From Pelagomonas calceolata (lineage: Eukaryota > Sar > Pelagophyceae > Pelagomonadales > Pelagomonadaceae), in NCBI GenBank assembly GCA_918797485.1, contig CAKKNE010000003.1, positions 4,898,001 to 4,962,000 on the forward strand: a stretch of DNA of 64,000 nucleotides, given 5' to 3'. The notes below the pieces were generated by a model. That model was not told the origin of the DNA. It ran no database searches and was given only the letters and a program-made list of their open reading frames with translations. A program made the position numbers and the translations under genes. Shown here one piece after another: positions 18,397 to 28,820 of this stretch (its first letter is position 1; each line of letters starts with the position of its first letter).

Positions 18397-20784
18397 TCAG
18401 GCGGCGTCACCGTCGGCGTCACCGGGGTCGTTTTTGCGCTCGGCGGTGTCCGGGGGCGTCGCGTCTTGCACTGTGAGCCCCGGCGAGGCGGTCGACCAGC
18501 CGCCGTTTTCCGAGTCGCCGTCGGACCCCTCAACGTCGTCGCGCGAGGCGTCCGACTGAAAAAGGATGCGGCTGTACGGTTGGTCGCCGGCGCGCGCGTC
18601 GGTTTTGAGGGGCTTGGCGCAGAACGGGCAGATGGGCCGGTAGCGCGCGTTCGGCGGCGCGTTGTCGGGGAGCGCGAGGCCGGCCCACTTGCGCGCGACC
18701 TGCGCGACGAAGGAGATCGGCGACGAGCGAGCACGCCGTTCCGGAGCGCCGGCGAAGGCGACCGGGGCGCGTGGTGCCACACGGTTCGCGACGCGCTCGG
18801 AGACGATGTGGCCGCATGGGTTAAAGGCGACCTCGGGCTCTTCGTCGCAGATGGCGGGCTCCCACTCGAGACGGAGCTCGACGAACGGCCCGCGCGTCCG
18901 GCAGAGCGGGCACGGCAGGCGCTGGAGCTCGGGCGCGAACCTGCGACGACGAAGAGAGCGTCGATCTCATCGCGGACGGCCCTCGTTTCCAGCGATGTCT
19001 CCCGGACCAGCCGGGGCGAGGAGACGCCTTGCCGCGCGGGGCGCGCGCGCGTGCACGTGGCCGCACGCCGGGAAGATGTAGGGCCGCCGGTCCTGCGCCA
19101 GGGCGCGGCGCTTCTCGTCGTCGTACTCGAGCCGGATCGTGTGGAGCTGGACCGGGCACTGCGGCCGGCGCGCGTTGAACCGCGCGACGATGCGCGCGGG
19201 CGCGTCGGCGCGCGGGTCGCCCGGGATCGGCGACCGGCCGTCGCCGCCGATGCCGCGCTCGCTGCCGCGGCGCGCGGCGCGCTCGTGCGCGCGCATCGAC
19301 GCGGCGCTCTCGAAGAGCAGCTGGATGCCCGCGAGGTCAACGATCGTGCCGTTCGTCAGCACGGAGTCCTCGTCCGGGTACCGCCGGCCGGCGACGTCCG
19401 CGCGCGCGCGCGGCTCGTGGACGCCGCCGTGGACGCTCACCTCGCGCCAGGCCCCGACCTCGGGCTTCCAGATGCGCACGCCGAACGTCGTCAGCGCGTC
19501 CCACTGCGCGGCGTCGGGCTCGGCGTCCGGGTCCGTCACGGCGTCGTCCGCGTCGGCCGCGCGCTCGCCCGGCGCGAGCTGCCACTTGGGCGCCTGCTCG
19601 CTCAGGAACACGTCGCGCTCGTTGTTGAAGCCCGCCGCGTAGAGTCGGCACGCGTACGGCGGCGCGCGGCCGCACGACAGGCGGCAGGCGTACCGCGACA
19701 CGGGCCCGCAGAGCACGCCGCCCGCGTCGAGGTGCAGCGGGCCGCGGACGACGAAGTCGTTCTGCGGGACGATCATGCGGCCCAGCTGGAACATGTCCTC
19801 GCGCGCGTCGGGCACGTACTCGACGGTCACGCGCTGCGACCGCGCGACCGGCTTGCCGTCCGCGCCGCGCGCGCCGGCGGCGACCGACATGGTCACCGAG
19901 TGGCTCGCGTCCGCCGACCGCCGCTTCTCGCCCGGCCGCCGCGGCTCGCCGACGCGCGCGCGCGCGCGCCGGATGCCGTTCGCCTCGTCGCGGCGCGCGA
20001 GCGCGAACTTTTCGTTCCGCGCGCCGACGGGGTGCCACGTCGAGCCCTCCACGCGGTACTCCTTGTAGCCCAGCACCACCAGCTGGCCGTAGACGCCGCC
20101 CTCGCCCGTCTCGGCGGCCGCGCGGTCGGCGGCGGCGAGCGCCGCGCGCTCGGCGTCGGAGAGCGCCGGCGCGGCCGCCGGCGCCGCCGGCGCGCCGGCG
20201 GCCGCGCGGCCCCGCGCCGCGCGCGCGACGCAGCACAGCACGGTCGCGTGGTCCCGCGACAGCCCGACCTCGGCGTAGTCCTCCCAGTCGTCGACCTCGG
20301 CCGCGACCCAGCCGTCGAGGCCGTGCTCGGCGAACTTGGCGCCGTAGGCCGCCGCGGCCTCGGCGCCGAACCCCAGGTCCTCGCAGAGCCGCGCGAGGTC
20401 CGGCGCGCGCATCGCCCGGAGGTCCTCGACGGTCAGGGCCGCCGCGCGCCGGCTCGCGGCGGCGGCGTACGCGGTCGCGCCGAGGCGCTCGAGCTCGCGC
20501 GCCACGTCGGCGAGCGGCGGCGGCGCGGCCTTGGCGGCGGCGACCCCGGCGGCGCCCGCCTTGGCCTCCGCCGCCGGCGGCGCCGCGGCCGCCTTGGCGT
20601 CCGCGGCGGTCGGCGGCGCGCCCTTGGCCTCCGCCGGCCCGGCCGCGCCGCCCTTGCCCTCGGGCGCCGACTCGGGGGGGGGCTTGGCCTCCGCGGCCCG
20701 CCGGCGGCCAAAGATCCGTGGCGTCGCTGTCTGGGGGCCGTCCGCCGTGGTGCCCGACGTCAGGCCCGCGAGGCGGCGGAGCAT
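18397..20784 (-). CDS. Pellino-type E3 ubiquitin ligase with N-terminal SAM-like domain
   Basis: Start ATG at 20784 (MLRRLAGLTSG). An Ala/Pro-rich linker is followed by a SAM-like helical domain (LCEDLGFGAEAAAAYGAKFAEHGLDGWVAAEVDDWEDYAEVGL). The Pellino core then follows in order: YGQLVVLGYKEYRVEG, NEKFALARRDEANGI, QRVTVEYVPDAREDMFQLGR, a FHA-like RYACRLSCGRAPPYACRLYAAGFNNERDVFL, APKWQ, TNGTIVDLAGIQLLF, RPQCPVQLHTI and CGHVHA. After a frame change at about 18900-19040, the RING-like end continues: LPCPLCRTRGPFVELRLEWE, NPCGHIVSE and CPFCAKPL. An intron ending near GTCGTCGCAG explains the frame change; the donor is uncertain. Pellinos ubiquitinate immune-signalling kinases in animals; the role in an alga is unknown. 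Confidence 0.85.
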
Positions 20785-20867
20785 GCTGGTTGTGCTCACG
20801 GGACTCTTTGCTTTTCTTTCTGGCTTGTCTCGTATAATGTCCTGAAGTCCCAGGGGCACTACTTGGT

Positions 20868-20922
20868 ACCTACGGTACTGCGGTACCGTAGGTAGGCCTA
20901 TCCAGGTACCTACGGTATGTAT
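20868..20922. repeat. GTACCGTAGG palindrome cluster
   Basis: GGTACCTACGGTACTGCGG, TACCGTAGGTAGG and GGTACCTACGGTATG words lie in the Pellino upstream region. Confidence 0.65.
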
Positions 20923-21247
20923 AACTGAAATAAGCAGAATAGTGAAGCCAAAACAAAGTTGGGGGATTTGTGAGTGGAAAGGAGGCCGTTGACCACACAA
21001 CGGACGACGACCCCCGCCGGGCCCGGGGACTCGGACCCCCCTCGTGTTTTTGTTGGAGCTGAGCTTGTGATTGTTCGATCGCGTTTTGAAAGAGCCGGTT
21101 AAATTCATCTTCATCCATCGCTGGATATTCACTTTCTCCGCTCTTTTGGGGTGTTTTCTCTTTAGATTTCTTTTTGGGTGTTTTTCCTTGTTTAGGCATT
21201 CACTGTAAAACACTCTACGTTAATAGGCAGAACCCTGTGGGCCCATA

Positions 21248-21455
21248 ACCTAGCAAGAGTATGTCGCAGCGTTATGTAAAGTAGCAGGGTCCTAGCTAAC
21301 CAGCCTAGGGCTGATAGGCCTGACTACGAGAGTGTTTTATAGTGAACTGTTGTTACACCGTAGTGCTTTTGGCACTCAATGTATAGACTCAAATATTAGA
21401 GAGTGGGAGATACATATCTAGGGTAGGAAGGGCTAGTAGGTTTCTCTCTCTACGT
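21248..21455 (+). repeat. Dispersed 'ATGTCGCAG' repeat, full core copy
   Basis: AGCAAGAGTATGTCGCAGCG through GTAGGTTTCTCTCTCTAC, with hairpin CAGCC-TAG-GGCTG. It lies 130 bases upstream of the ENO4-like start and could supply its promoter. Confidence 0.8.
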
Positions 21456-21583
21456 AGGTACCGTATGTAAGATACCTTGACCGGAATCCTGCTCAGCTAC
21501 AGGCGTTTTCCTCTTGGCTCTTCACCGTAGCTTGCTGTAGGGCTTGCTGTAGGATAGCACACACGTTAGAACGCCGCCGTGTC

Positions 21584-23116
21584 ATGGGCGACAAGCACCT
21601 CGAATCCGAGCGCGTGGTGATTGAGACGTACCTGCAGGAGCACGGCCTCGAGACGACGCTCAACGACGCCGTGAATGCCGTCGTCAAGGCGCGCCCCCGG
21701 GACCCTTACGTTCAGCTCGGCAAGGCGCTGTTGAAGGCTAGCGACGGCGCGGACGCGGTCGCGGCCGTCGCGGCGCGCGAGATCCTTGGAAGTTCCGGCC
21801 GACCGGCGCTCGAGGTCGAAATCGAAACGCAGCGGGGCACGTTTGTCGGCGTGGCGAGCTCGGGGCCCTACGACGACGACGCCGACCGCCACGGGGGCAA
21901 GGGGCTGCTGAAGGCGCGCGATGCCGCGCGCGCCGCGCTCCCGGAGGTCCTGCGCGGCCGCGACGTCGGCGACCAGACCGCCGTCGACGCGATACTGGCC
22001 GAGGCGCTCCAGGACGGTCGCCTCCCGGCGAATGCCGTCGCGGCTGCGTCCGCCGCGTGCTGCGTCGCGGGCGCCGCCCACGCGGACGTCGCGCCGCACG
22101 CGTACATCGCCAAACTCGCCGGCCAGTCGGGCGGGGCGCCGCGGCTGCCGCTGCCCGTCGTCCGCATCGTGGACGGTCAACAGGCCGGCGCCGGCGCGAC
22201 GGGCCTCCACGTCGCCGGCATCTCCGTCGCGCCCGCGTCGTCCTCATCCCTCGAGGAAGCGCTGGATCTCTGCGCCGCCGTGCACGAGAAGGTGCCTGCG
22301 GCGTGCGTGGCGAAAAACGTGCCACCGCCGGCGTTCGGCCGCGGCGGCGGCTACGCGCTCGTCGTGTCTGGAGACCGCGCGGCCAAGGCGCTCGAGGTGG
22401 TCGTCGAGGCCTGCCGCCTCGCCGGCGCCGACGATAAGGTCGCTCTTTCCCTCGAGTGCGGCGCCCACGCGCTCGTCGCAAAAAGCGACGCGGACGACGA
22501 CGACGAGAAGAGCCCTGCCTACGACGTCGAAGCATTCGCGTATGGCGACGCCAGCTTCTCCAAGAGCGGCGCGGAGATGGTCGAGGACTACGCTGCGCTG
22601 CTCGCGGCGTTTCCCGTCGACACGCTCGAGGACCCGTTCGCCGAGCACGACGTCGACGCGTTCGTCCAGCTCAAGGAGCGCCTCGACGCGGCGGCCAACG
22701 GCGACGCCTCCGCGGGCCCGCCACCGAAGAAACGCGGGCCCGTCGGCGGCGACTCGACGTGCGCCGTCCAGCTCGTCGGCGCTGCGTGCTGCGGCGACGG
22801 CGACGCCGTCGACGCTTTCGACGAGCGCAAGACCCTCAACACGCTCAACGTGACGCTGGCCAAGGGACGGACCGTCTCCGGCGCCGTCGCACTCGCCGCC
22901 CACGCGCGCGGCCGCGGCTGGGGTCTCGTCGTCTCCTCCGACGGCGACGACGGCGACGCGTTCGCGGCCCACCTCGCCGTCGGCCTCCGCGCGGGACAGT
23001 TTCGGGCCGGCGGTCTCCAGGGCGCCGAACACGCGGCCAAGTACAACGCGCTCCTGCGCCTCGCAACCGGCGGCCAGCAGGTCGCGTGGGCCGGCGCCGA
23101 CTTCCGCACGGCCTGA
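21584..23116 (+). CDS. ENO4: ENO4-type enolase-like protein with DPY30/RII-like N-terminus, probably not an enzyme
   Basis: A 510-residue intronless protein. Residues 8-46 (VIETYLQEHGLETTLNDAVNAVVKARPRDPYVQLGKALL) form a DPY30/RIIa-type dimerisation-docking helix pair, as in animal ENO4. The enolase fold begins with AREILGSSGRPALEVEIET. It keeps TLEDPFAEHD and the AGGLQGAEHAAKYNALLRL end. Alignment by eye shows loss of several catalytic positions: the metal-ligand region reads LECGAH, VGDD is VGAA, the general-base Lys is replaced in TLNVTLAKG, the S-H-R-S-G-E-T loop reads SSDGDDG, and the last Lys is Arg in QFRAGGL. It is therefore probably a structural protein, possibly of the flagellum, as ENO4 is in sperm. 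Confidence 0.85.
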   Translation: MGDKHLESERVVIETYLQEHGLETTLNDAVNAVVKARPRDPYVQLGKALLKASDGADAVAAVAAREILGSSGRPALEVEIETQRGTFVGVASSGPYDDDADRHGGKGLLKARDAARAALPEVLRGRDVGDQTAVDAILAEALQDGRLPANAVAAASAACCVAGAAHADVAPHAYIAKLAGQSGGAPRLPLPVVRIVDGQQAGAGATGLHVAGISVAPASSSSLEEALDLCAAVHEKVPAACVAKNVPPPAFGRGGGYALVVSGDRAAKALEVVVEACRLAGADDKVALSLECGAHALVAKSDADDDDEKSPAYDVEAFAYGDASFSKSGAEMVEDYAALLAAFPVDTLEDPFAEHDVDAFVQLKERLDAAANGDASAGPPPKKRGPVGGDSTCAVQLVGAACCGDGDAVDAFDERKTLNTLNVTLAKGRTVSGAVALAAHARGRGWGLVVSSDGDDGDAFAAHLAVGLRAGQFRAGGLQGAEHAAKYNALLRLATGGQQVAWAGADFRTA

Positions 23117-23660
23117 GGGGAAAGGTGTCGTGATAGTTTACCACGGGCCCCAAGGAGCGATCCTTGGTTCCAAGTTATTAAGATATGGGGCTGTCTTCAG
23201 GAGCCCGAGTCAAGTTGTGCCACTGAGGGACCACTGCAAGACCGGTGGCCTGGGTCACGGTCAATGGTAGGCTCGACGGCTCAGATGACACGATGGCATT
23301 CCCTCCTGCATCCTGATACAGTGATACAGCATATCTAATCAACCATTATTACCAGTTTGAACAAAGGGCATTGCGTTCGTTCACGGACGCCTCCGAGTCA
23401 CACTCGCAGTTTCCGAGTCGTCGGAGTCACAACAAGGATACCTCGCATTGCGAATGGGCTACGCCGGAGCAGGTGTCATCCCAATGATCCGAATTTTTTG
23501 CTTTGAGTCTCCGCCCTTCGCGCGCATGGCCCGGGCACCGCCGACCTACGAGGAGAGGAGGTGGTTTTTAAATTAAATCGAGGGAGCCCAAAAGGAGGCT
23601 CCTCGGAGCCCTCTCCCCGCGGACTCGGTCAGCAACAGTGGTCCCGCCGAGTGTAAAGTG
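23117..23660. other. Convergent intergenic stretch
   Basis: About 540 bases between the 3' ends of the ENO4-like gene and the K+ channel gene. I see no gene, repeat copy or RNA in it apart from short GAGTC-rich direct repeats at 23385-23430. Confidence 0.5.
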
Positions 23661-26059
23661 CTAGTACGTTAGGCGCCAGCCGGGGTCGACGTGCTGGCGC
23701 ATGGCGTGGAGGGCCTCGGGGAGCGAGGCGAAACTGGCGAGGAGTGCGTCCTGCGGAATCACGTAGACCTTCGACGGCGCGACGGCGCGCGCCGAGACGC
23801 GCGACCGCGAGTCGATGCCGAGCGCCGCGGGCTGGCCGAACGAGCCGCCCGGCTGGAGCGTCTCCTCGGTGGCCTCGGCCCGACCGTCGTCTCCACAGCG
23901 CTTCACCCGGACCTTGCCGCTGTAGAGGACGAACATCGAGCCGCAGCGGTCGCCCTCGGCGACGAGGGGCTCGCCGGCGCGAAAGTGGACGAGGCGGACG
24001 ACGTCGATGAGCTTGCAGAGCGCGCCGCGCGGCAAAACCCCGAACAGGTCGTTGTGGCGGATGCAGGACGGCAGCACGTGGTCCGCGATCTTCTCGCGCG
24101 ACACGGGGTCGAGGTCGTCGATGATGGCGCGCTCGTCGAACGCCGTCCGGTGGCTGAAATACGTGCGGTAGTAGCGGCGCACGTGGCGACGCACGTGGAG
24201 GGGCACCTGGTGGTACGTGAGCCAGCTCCGCAGCGTGTCCATCTTCTGGTAGTAGGGGCCGCGCTGCGCGTCGAAGTCCGCGACGACGCGCGTCGCCTGG
24301 GCGACGACGTAGCCGTAGAAGCCGCCGCCGACGATCATCGCGAAAATCGTGAAGGCGCGCTCCGAGTCGGTGATCGGCACGACGTCGCCGTACCCGACGG
24401 TCGTCATGGTCGTGATCGCCCAGTAGACGGCCGCGAGATATTGCCGCCGGACGCTCCACGCGTCCGCCGGCGCGCCGCCGTACGGCGTCCCGCGCGTCGC
24501 GTCCGCCAGCGCCCTCCGCGCCGCGGCCGCGTCGTCGTCGGGCGCCGGCGCGCGCGCGAGGCGCTGGCGCGGGTAGTAGGCAGTTAAATGCTGTCGCCCG
24601 GCTACTGAGAATAGGCACCCGAGGTAGTGCGCCAGGACCATGAACGCGACGAGCACGTTCGCCGTCCGGCGGAGCGCTTTCGAGTACGACGACGCGAAGA
24701 AGTCCTCGCAGAACTCGGCGAGCGCGCCGTCCTCATTCCGGAACCTGTGTGCAAATCCCGCGGTGAGCCCCCTAATCTTCACAAACTCATTCTTGGCCGT
24801 GAAATTCGATTTGCGCGCTGTCCGGAACCGGAGGAACTTCGCGAGTCGCAGCATCTTCATGAGCTTCATGATGCGCAGGAGCCGCACGAGCTTCACGCTC
24901 CGGAGCGGCGAGAGGTTGCCGCCCGACCCGGCGGCGACAAGATATGTGACCCAGCCGAAGATCGGCGGCACGCTCGAGACGAAGTCGAGCGCGAACCACG
25001 TCGCAAGGTAATGCCGCCGCGACCGCGCCGGGTCGAGGTCGACGACGCCGGTCTCGCGGCGGACGTAGCCCGTGCGAAAGTTGAGCGCGAGGTCGGCGAT
25101 GAAAAAGACGTCCGTGATCCAGTCCAGCGCGTTTACCAGGGGCGGCTTCGACGCGCCTTGCACGTCGCCTGCGTAGAAATCAACGAGGTGATGCGCCCGA
25201 GGAAGCTTCAGAACCCTTGGGTGGAACGTGTCGGTTCCTGTTTGGACGACAGGACAGCCCGCCCTGTCGATCATTCACGAGAAAGCGGTCGAAAAGGGAC
25301 CGTGGAAGCTTGATTTCTCCACTGGCCCTCGCCGCTCTCCGACGCAAAGTACGACGGCCAGCCGAGGCGCAGCGGCTCGATGACCGCGACGTAGACGAGC
25401 AGCAGCGCCGTCGCCAGGTCCCAGCCGACGCGGAACCTTCCGTGCGGCGAGATCATCCCGACGTGCGTCGCGTTCGGATCGACCCAGACGCCGCCGTCGT
25501 CGTCGCCGCCGCCGCCGAGCGCGTCTTGGATCTCGGCCGCCCACGCGACGCGCCGGAGGAGCGGGTGCCGACTCTCCATGAGGCTGATGAACTCCATCTG
25601 GTCCATCGTCCCGTCGCCGTTCTCGTCGACGCTCCTAAATAGGGCTTTCGCCTCGCGGAGCGTCAAGCCGCCCGGGTCGGTCGAGGCGACGCCTGCCGCG
25701 AACTCGTCCGCGTCGACCTCGCCGTCGGCGTCGGCGTCGAGCGCTTTGAAGCGCTCGATTAGCAGCCGGCGGTGCGCCTTGCGCTGCGCCTCCTTGCCGT
25801 TCGCCGAGGCCGCGGGCTCGCTTTCCTCGGCGGCGCCGCCGTCGGCCGGCGCGCGCCGCCGCCGCGCGATCGTCGACAGGCGCGCCGCGATCGCCTCGAG
25901 GCGCCGCTCGTCGAGCGCGCCCTCGGCGGCGGCGAAGGCCTCGAGAGCCGCGACGCTGCCCTCGGCGGCCGCGACCAGCGCGGTCCCCAGCGGCGTTGTT
26001 GCTGGCGTTGTTGTGGGCCGGCGCGCCTCGGGTGGCGGGCCCGGTGCGATTTGCGCCAT
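23661..26059 (-). CDS. Voltage-gated, cyclic-nucleotide-binding-domain K+ channel with N-terminal EF hands
   Basis: Proposed exons 26059-25279 and 25168-23661 with a 110-nt intron (GTGAAT...CTACGCAG). N-terminus: two EF hands ([17 protein letters not shown] and FRSVDENGDGTMDQMEF). S1 is FRVGWDLATALLLVYVAVI, S2 LDWITDVFFIADLALNFRTGY and S3 TWFALDFVSSVPPIF. S4 has basic residues every third position (SVKLVRLLRIMKLMKMLRLAKFLRFR). S5 is VLVAFMVLAHYLGCLF, the pore AVYWAITTMTTVGYGD has the K+-selective GYGD filter, then S6. A C-linker and a cNMP-binding domain follow (LVHFRAGEPLVAEGDRCGSMFVLYSGKVRV). This is the EAG/AKT/CNG class, and the EF hands suggest Ca2+ control. An earlier in-frame ATG at 26176 is possible. 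Confidence 0.88.
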
Positions 26060-26576
26060 GGCGGATCTCTTGCGGTCCGCGGTTTTTGCGCCTGTACCCC
26101 AGGAATGCGTGCCGGAGCGGCTATCTCTTTTTTGATGGCGAGTTTTGTATTTTGTACCTGCTATGATATGGACCACGTATCCTTGTATTTACGCCTATGG
26201 AGCTCCGGGTTTTCAACCCAGCCGCTTTTGGCAGTCAAGGCAGGGGATTTATATCCCTAAGCTGGGCTTAGCCCCCAGATAAAATACGTCCTGTTCGACC
26301 TGTCGCAGATCAATAGAATGATCATCTGTTGGCCGGGCGGCGACTCCGACTCGGAGTCGGCCCGGAGCCAAACTTGAACTGCCAGTGTTATCAGTTTGCT
26401 CAGGCACTGCCAAAGGGACTTTTGGTAATTCCCCTGAAGGTGTGGGGTTATCCCCGGAACTTCTTGTTCACCCCGGCCTTCGAAGCCTATTGATGGGTCG
26501 TTACGATCATGATCCCGGGCCCCCGCGGCGCCCGGCCCGGCGGGCCGCCGGGCCGGCGGCCGCGCCGGCGCCCGTG
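26060..26576. other. Intergenic stretch, no gene recognised
   Basis: Upstream region of the channel gene. It holds a small inverted motif GGGCTTAGCCC near 26263 and a GGCCGGGC/CGGCGGGCC-rich block at 26516-26570. No promoter element can be named. Confidence 0.45.
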
Positions 26577-26745
26577 TAGGGTCCTAGCTCACCAGCCGAG
26601 GGCTGGGCCAACCTAACTACGAAGGTGTTTTATAGTAAATTGTTGTTACAACGTAGTGCAATAGACATTCGCTGTATAGACTCAAATTTAGAGAGTGGGA
26701 GATACATATCTAGGGTAGGAAGGGCTAGTAGGTTTCTCTCTCTAG
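26577..26745 (+). repeat. Dispersed 'ATGTCGCAG' repeat, 5'-truncated copy
   Basis: Starts at TAGGGTCCTAGCTCACC, with hairpin CAGCC-GAG-GGCTG, and runs to GTAGGTTTCTCTCTCTAG. Confidence 0.8.
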
Positions 26746-27628
26746 TATAGTACCGTAGGTTAGGTTCCTCGCTGTTACACAAGCGAGGGTTTATACCGCA
26801 CAATCCCACTTTTAGTAACCGGGCACCTACCGCAGCCCACACGCCATCCCAAGCCACCAAATTTGGCACGCGGTGCACTTACATAAAGTTGGTAGGGTAG
26901 CCCAATTTTGGGCTGCAGCGGAGCCCCTCGCGTCGCGCACGGAGCAGCGGAAGAAATGCGCATTTCTCGATCTCGGCCTATACGCGCGCTCGAGGGACGG
27001 CGACTGCTGCGCTGGGACGCTCGACCACCTATTCCTATAGAAAGTGGCCTTTGTTTCGACGCTGCGGGCCCAGAAGGTGACCGAATTGCGTGACTTTGTC
27101 TCCTCTCTCTCGGTGTCCGAGATGCGTTCCAATCTGGTGCGGGCTGCGTCAACGACGCCTGCGTGGGTAACTACGCACCTGTGTACGTACTGGCGGAGGG
27201 TTAGGGGACGCCTCTTCCACGGGTGGACTTGAAGGGGACTTGGGACCGCGGTGGATTTGGGCCTAAGCCACCGCCGCCGGGGTCGACCCGCGTCGGGGGC
27301 CGCCAGCGGGCGCGAAGCAGTCCCCGCCAACCACGTACGGCAGAGATGGGAGTCGAGCGCGCGAGCCGAAGCTCGGGAGCGGTTCTTATGGTGCGGGTTT
27401 TACAAAAAGAGAAAAAAGGGAAAGGACTGAGGCGAAGGAGATTAATCCTACAGCGAGGACCGGCGAGCGCTGCTCAGCGAGCCAATACGTAAACAAGTAT
27501 AGTATACCACACACGTTCTATCAGATGCTTCATTTGGTCACTGCTACTTGCTGCGTGCCTGCCTCATAAAGATCATTAGGAGGACCAATTATGCACATTG
27601 CGCGCGCACGCGGCTAGCCATCGTCCTG
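26746..27628. other. Unassigned GC-rich stretch
   Basis: Overlapping open frames are present on both strands between 26775 and 27330, but none shows a domain, signal peptide or codon signal. A purine-rich tract (AAAAAGAGAAAAAAGGGAAA) at 27400-27425 precedes the MED20-like gene. Confidence 0.45.
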
Positions 27629-28291
27629 ATGGAGAGGGCCTCGCTCCACGAGGCCCTGGCACCGTGCGGTACGCTCGCGACGGTCGCGCCGCGGACCGGC
27701 CCCGACGGCCGCGCGGAGACGTTCGCGGCCGCGTTGGAACGCGTCGCGGCGGCGGCGGCGGCCGTCGGGGCGCGCGTCGGGTCGTGGGACGTCGAGGTCG
27801 CGTTTCACCTCCTCCCGGACAGCGCCGCCTTCCGCGAGGTGTACGCCGTCCGGTTGGAGAAGGGCGGTGGCACGACGTTCTGCGGCCGGACCGGCGCGGC
27901 GGCGGGCGCGCGCGTCGTGGCGTGCGGCGCGACGACGGCCGCGGCCGTCGTCGGCGCCGCTGGCGTCGACGCGCCGCGCGCCGCGGCGGTTTTTTCTGGG
28001 TCCGTTTTCGCGTGCGGCGACTTCTGCGCGCGCGTCGGGCTTTTGTATCGGAACGGCGCGGCACGTTCGCTCGTCGTCGCGGTCCGGTTCGCGCCTCTTT
28101 CGCGCGGCGGCGGAGCCGCGGAGCGGAACTTCCTCGAAGCGTGCCTAGGACTCGACCCCGCGGGCATCAGGATCCACGCGCCGTTGGCGTCTGCCGAAGT
28201 CGGTGGCGGCGGCGACGACGACCGGCCCCACATCCGCTCCGTCCTCTGCCTCGTCCGTTGTTTTCGGGCCGTGTGCTACGGAGCTTCCTAG
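27629..28291 (+). CDS. MED20-like Mediator subunit (tentative)
   Basis: About 220 residues from MERASLHEALAP. The order of features fits Mediator subunit 20. An N-terminal strand is followed by a helix (ETFAAALERVAAAAAAVGARVGSWDVEVAFHLLP), then FREVYAVRLEKGGGTTFCGRTGAA. The diagnostic-looking segment is SVFACGDFCARVGLLYRNGAARSLVVAVRFAP, resembling the C-D-F-x-V-K-V-G segment of MED20, followed by AERNFLEACLGL. MED20 is part of the Mediator head and contacts RNA polymerase II machinery in the nucleus. The length is near the family norm of about 210. An earlier ATG exists at 27548. The similarity is weak, so another beta-barrel family is possible. Confidence 0.45.
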   Translation: MERASLHEALAPCGTLATVAPRTGPDGRAETFAAALERVAAAAAAVGARVGSWDVEVAFHLLPDSAAFREVYAVRLEKGGGTTFCGRTGAAAGARVVACGATTAAAVVGAAGVDAPRAAAVFSGSVFACGDFCARVGLLYRNGAARSLVVAVRFAPLSRGGGAAERNFLEACLGLDPAGIRIHAPLASAEVGGGGDDDRPHIRSVLCLVRCFRAVCYGAS

Positions 28292-28820
28292 GCGCTCGCG
28301 TTGCCTTGCTTGTAGCACAGGGAGGGGCTTGAAGAAGGCTATGCCATTCACGAGCTTGAGCGCGGCGACTGGGTGGGGGCGTACTGAGTCCAGCCTCAGC
28401 TCTGACCCGCCTGAAGTCCGGCGACCGAAACCAAAACTTACCTAGCTGAGTGCTCAAGAGAAGAAAGTAAGATACTAGTAGATTACGCCCCTGCTCTCAC
28501 TTAGTATGCTCTCACTGGCATACTTGCTCTCACCTAGCGGACCGTTTCTCACCTAAAAACGCCGTAGTAACTACGGCACCCCAGGTCTCTCACTGAGCCT
28601 CTCCGCGCGCCTCAGCCTCAGGCTGAGGCTGAAGTTGGCACTGCCCGGGGCACCGTGACTGGCTAGGTTCCCACTTACTGGTTAATAACCGGGTATTTAC
28701 CTATTATTACCCCTCGGAGGGGATCTGGAGTGCATAACCCGGTCATTAACCTAGATAGCTATAGTCGATTCGGGTTTTGGGGGCACGCGCCTAGGGAGGG
28801 GTGTAGAGGGGGCCGGGGCG
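28292..28820. repeat. Remnants of two TIR-element families
   Basis: Bases 28547-28585 (ACCGTTTCTCACCTAAAAACG ... GCACCCCAGG) match the right end of the 442-bp element at 2125-2566. Bases 28668-28752 (CTAGGTTCCCACTTACTGG, ATTACCCCTCGGAGGGGATC, CATTAACCTAG) match the CTAGGTT family of 53100-53481 and look like a short, nearly complete copy with CTAG at both ends. No coding region is seen after 28291. Confidence 0.55.

Noticed and set aside
18364-20895. 843-codon frame on + opposite Pellino
   Set aside because: Composition is Arg/Ala/Val shadow; all Pellino motifs are on the minus strand.
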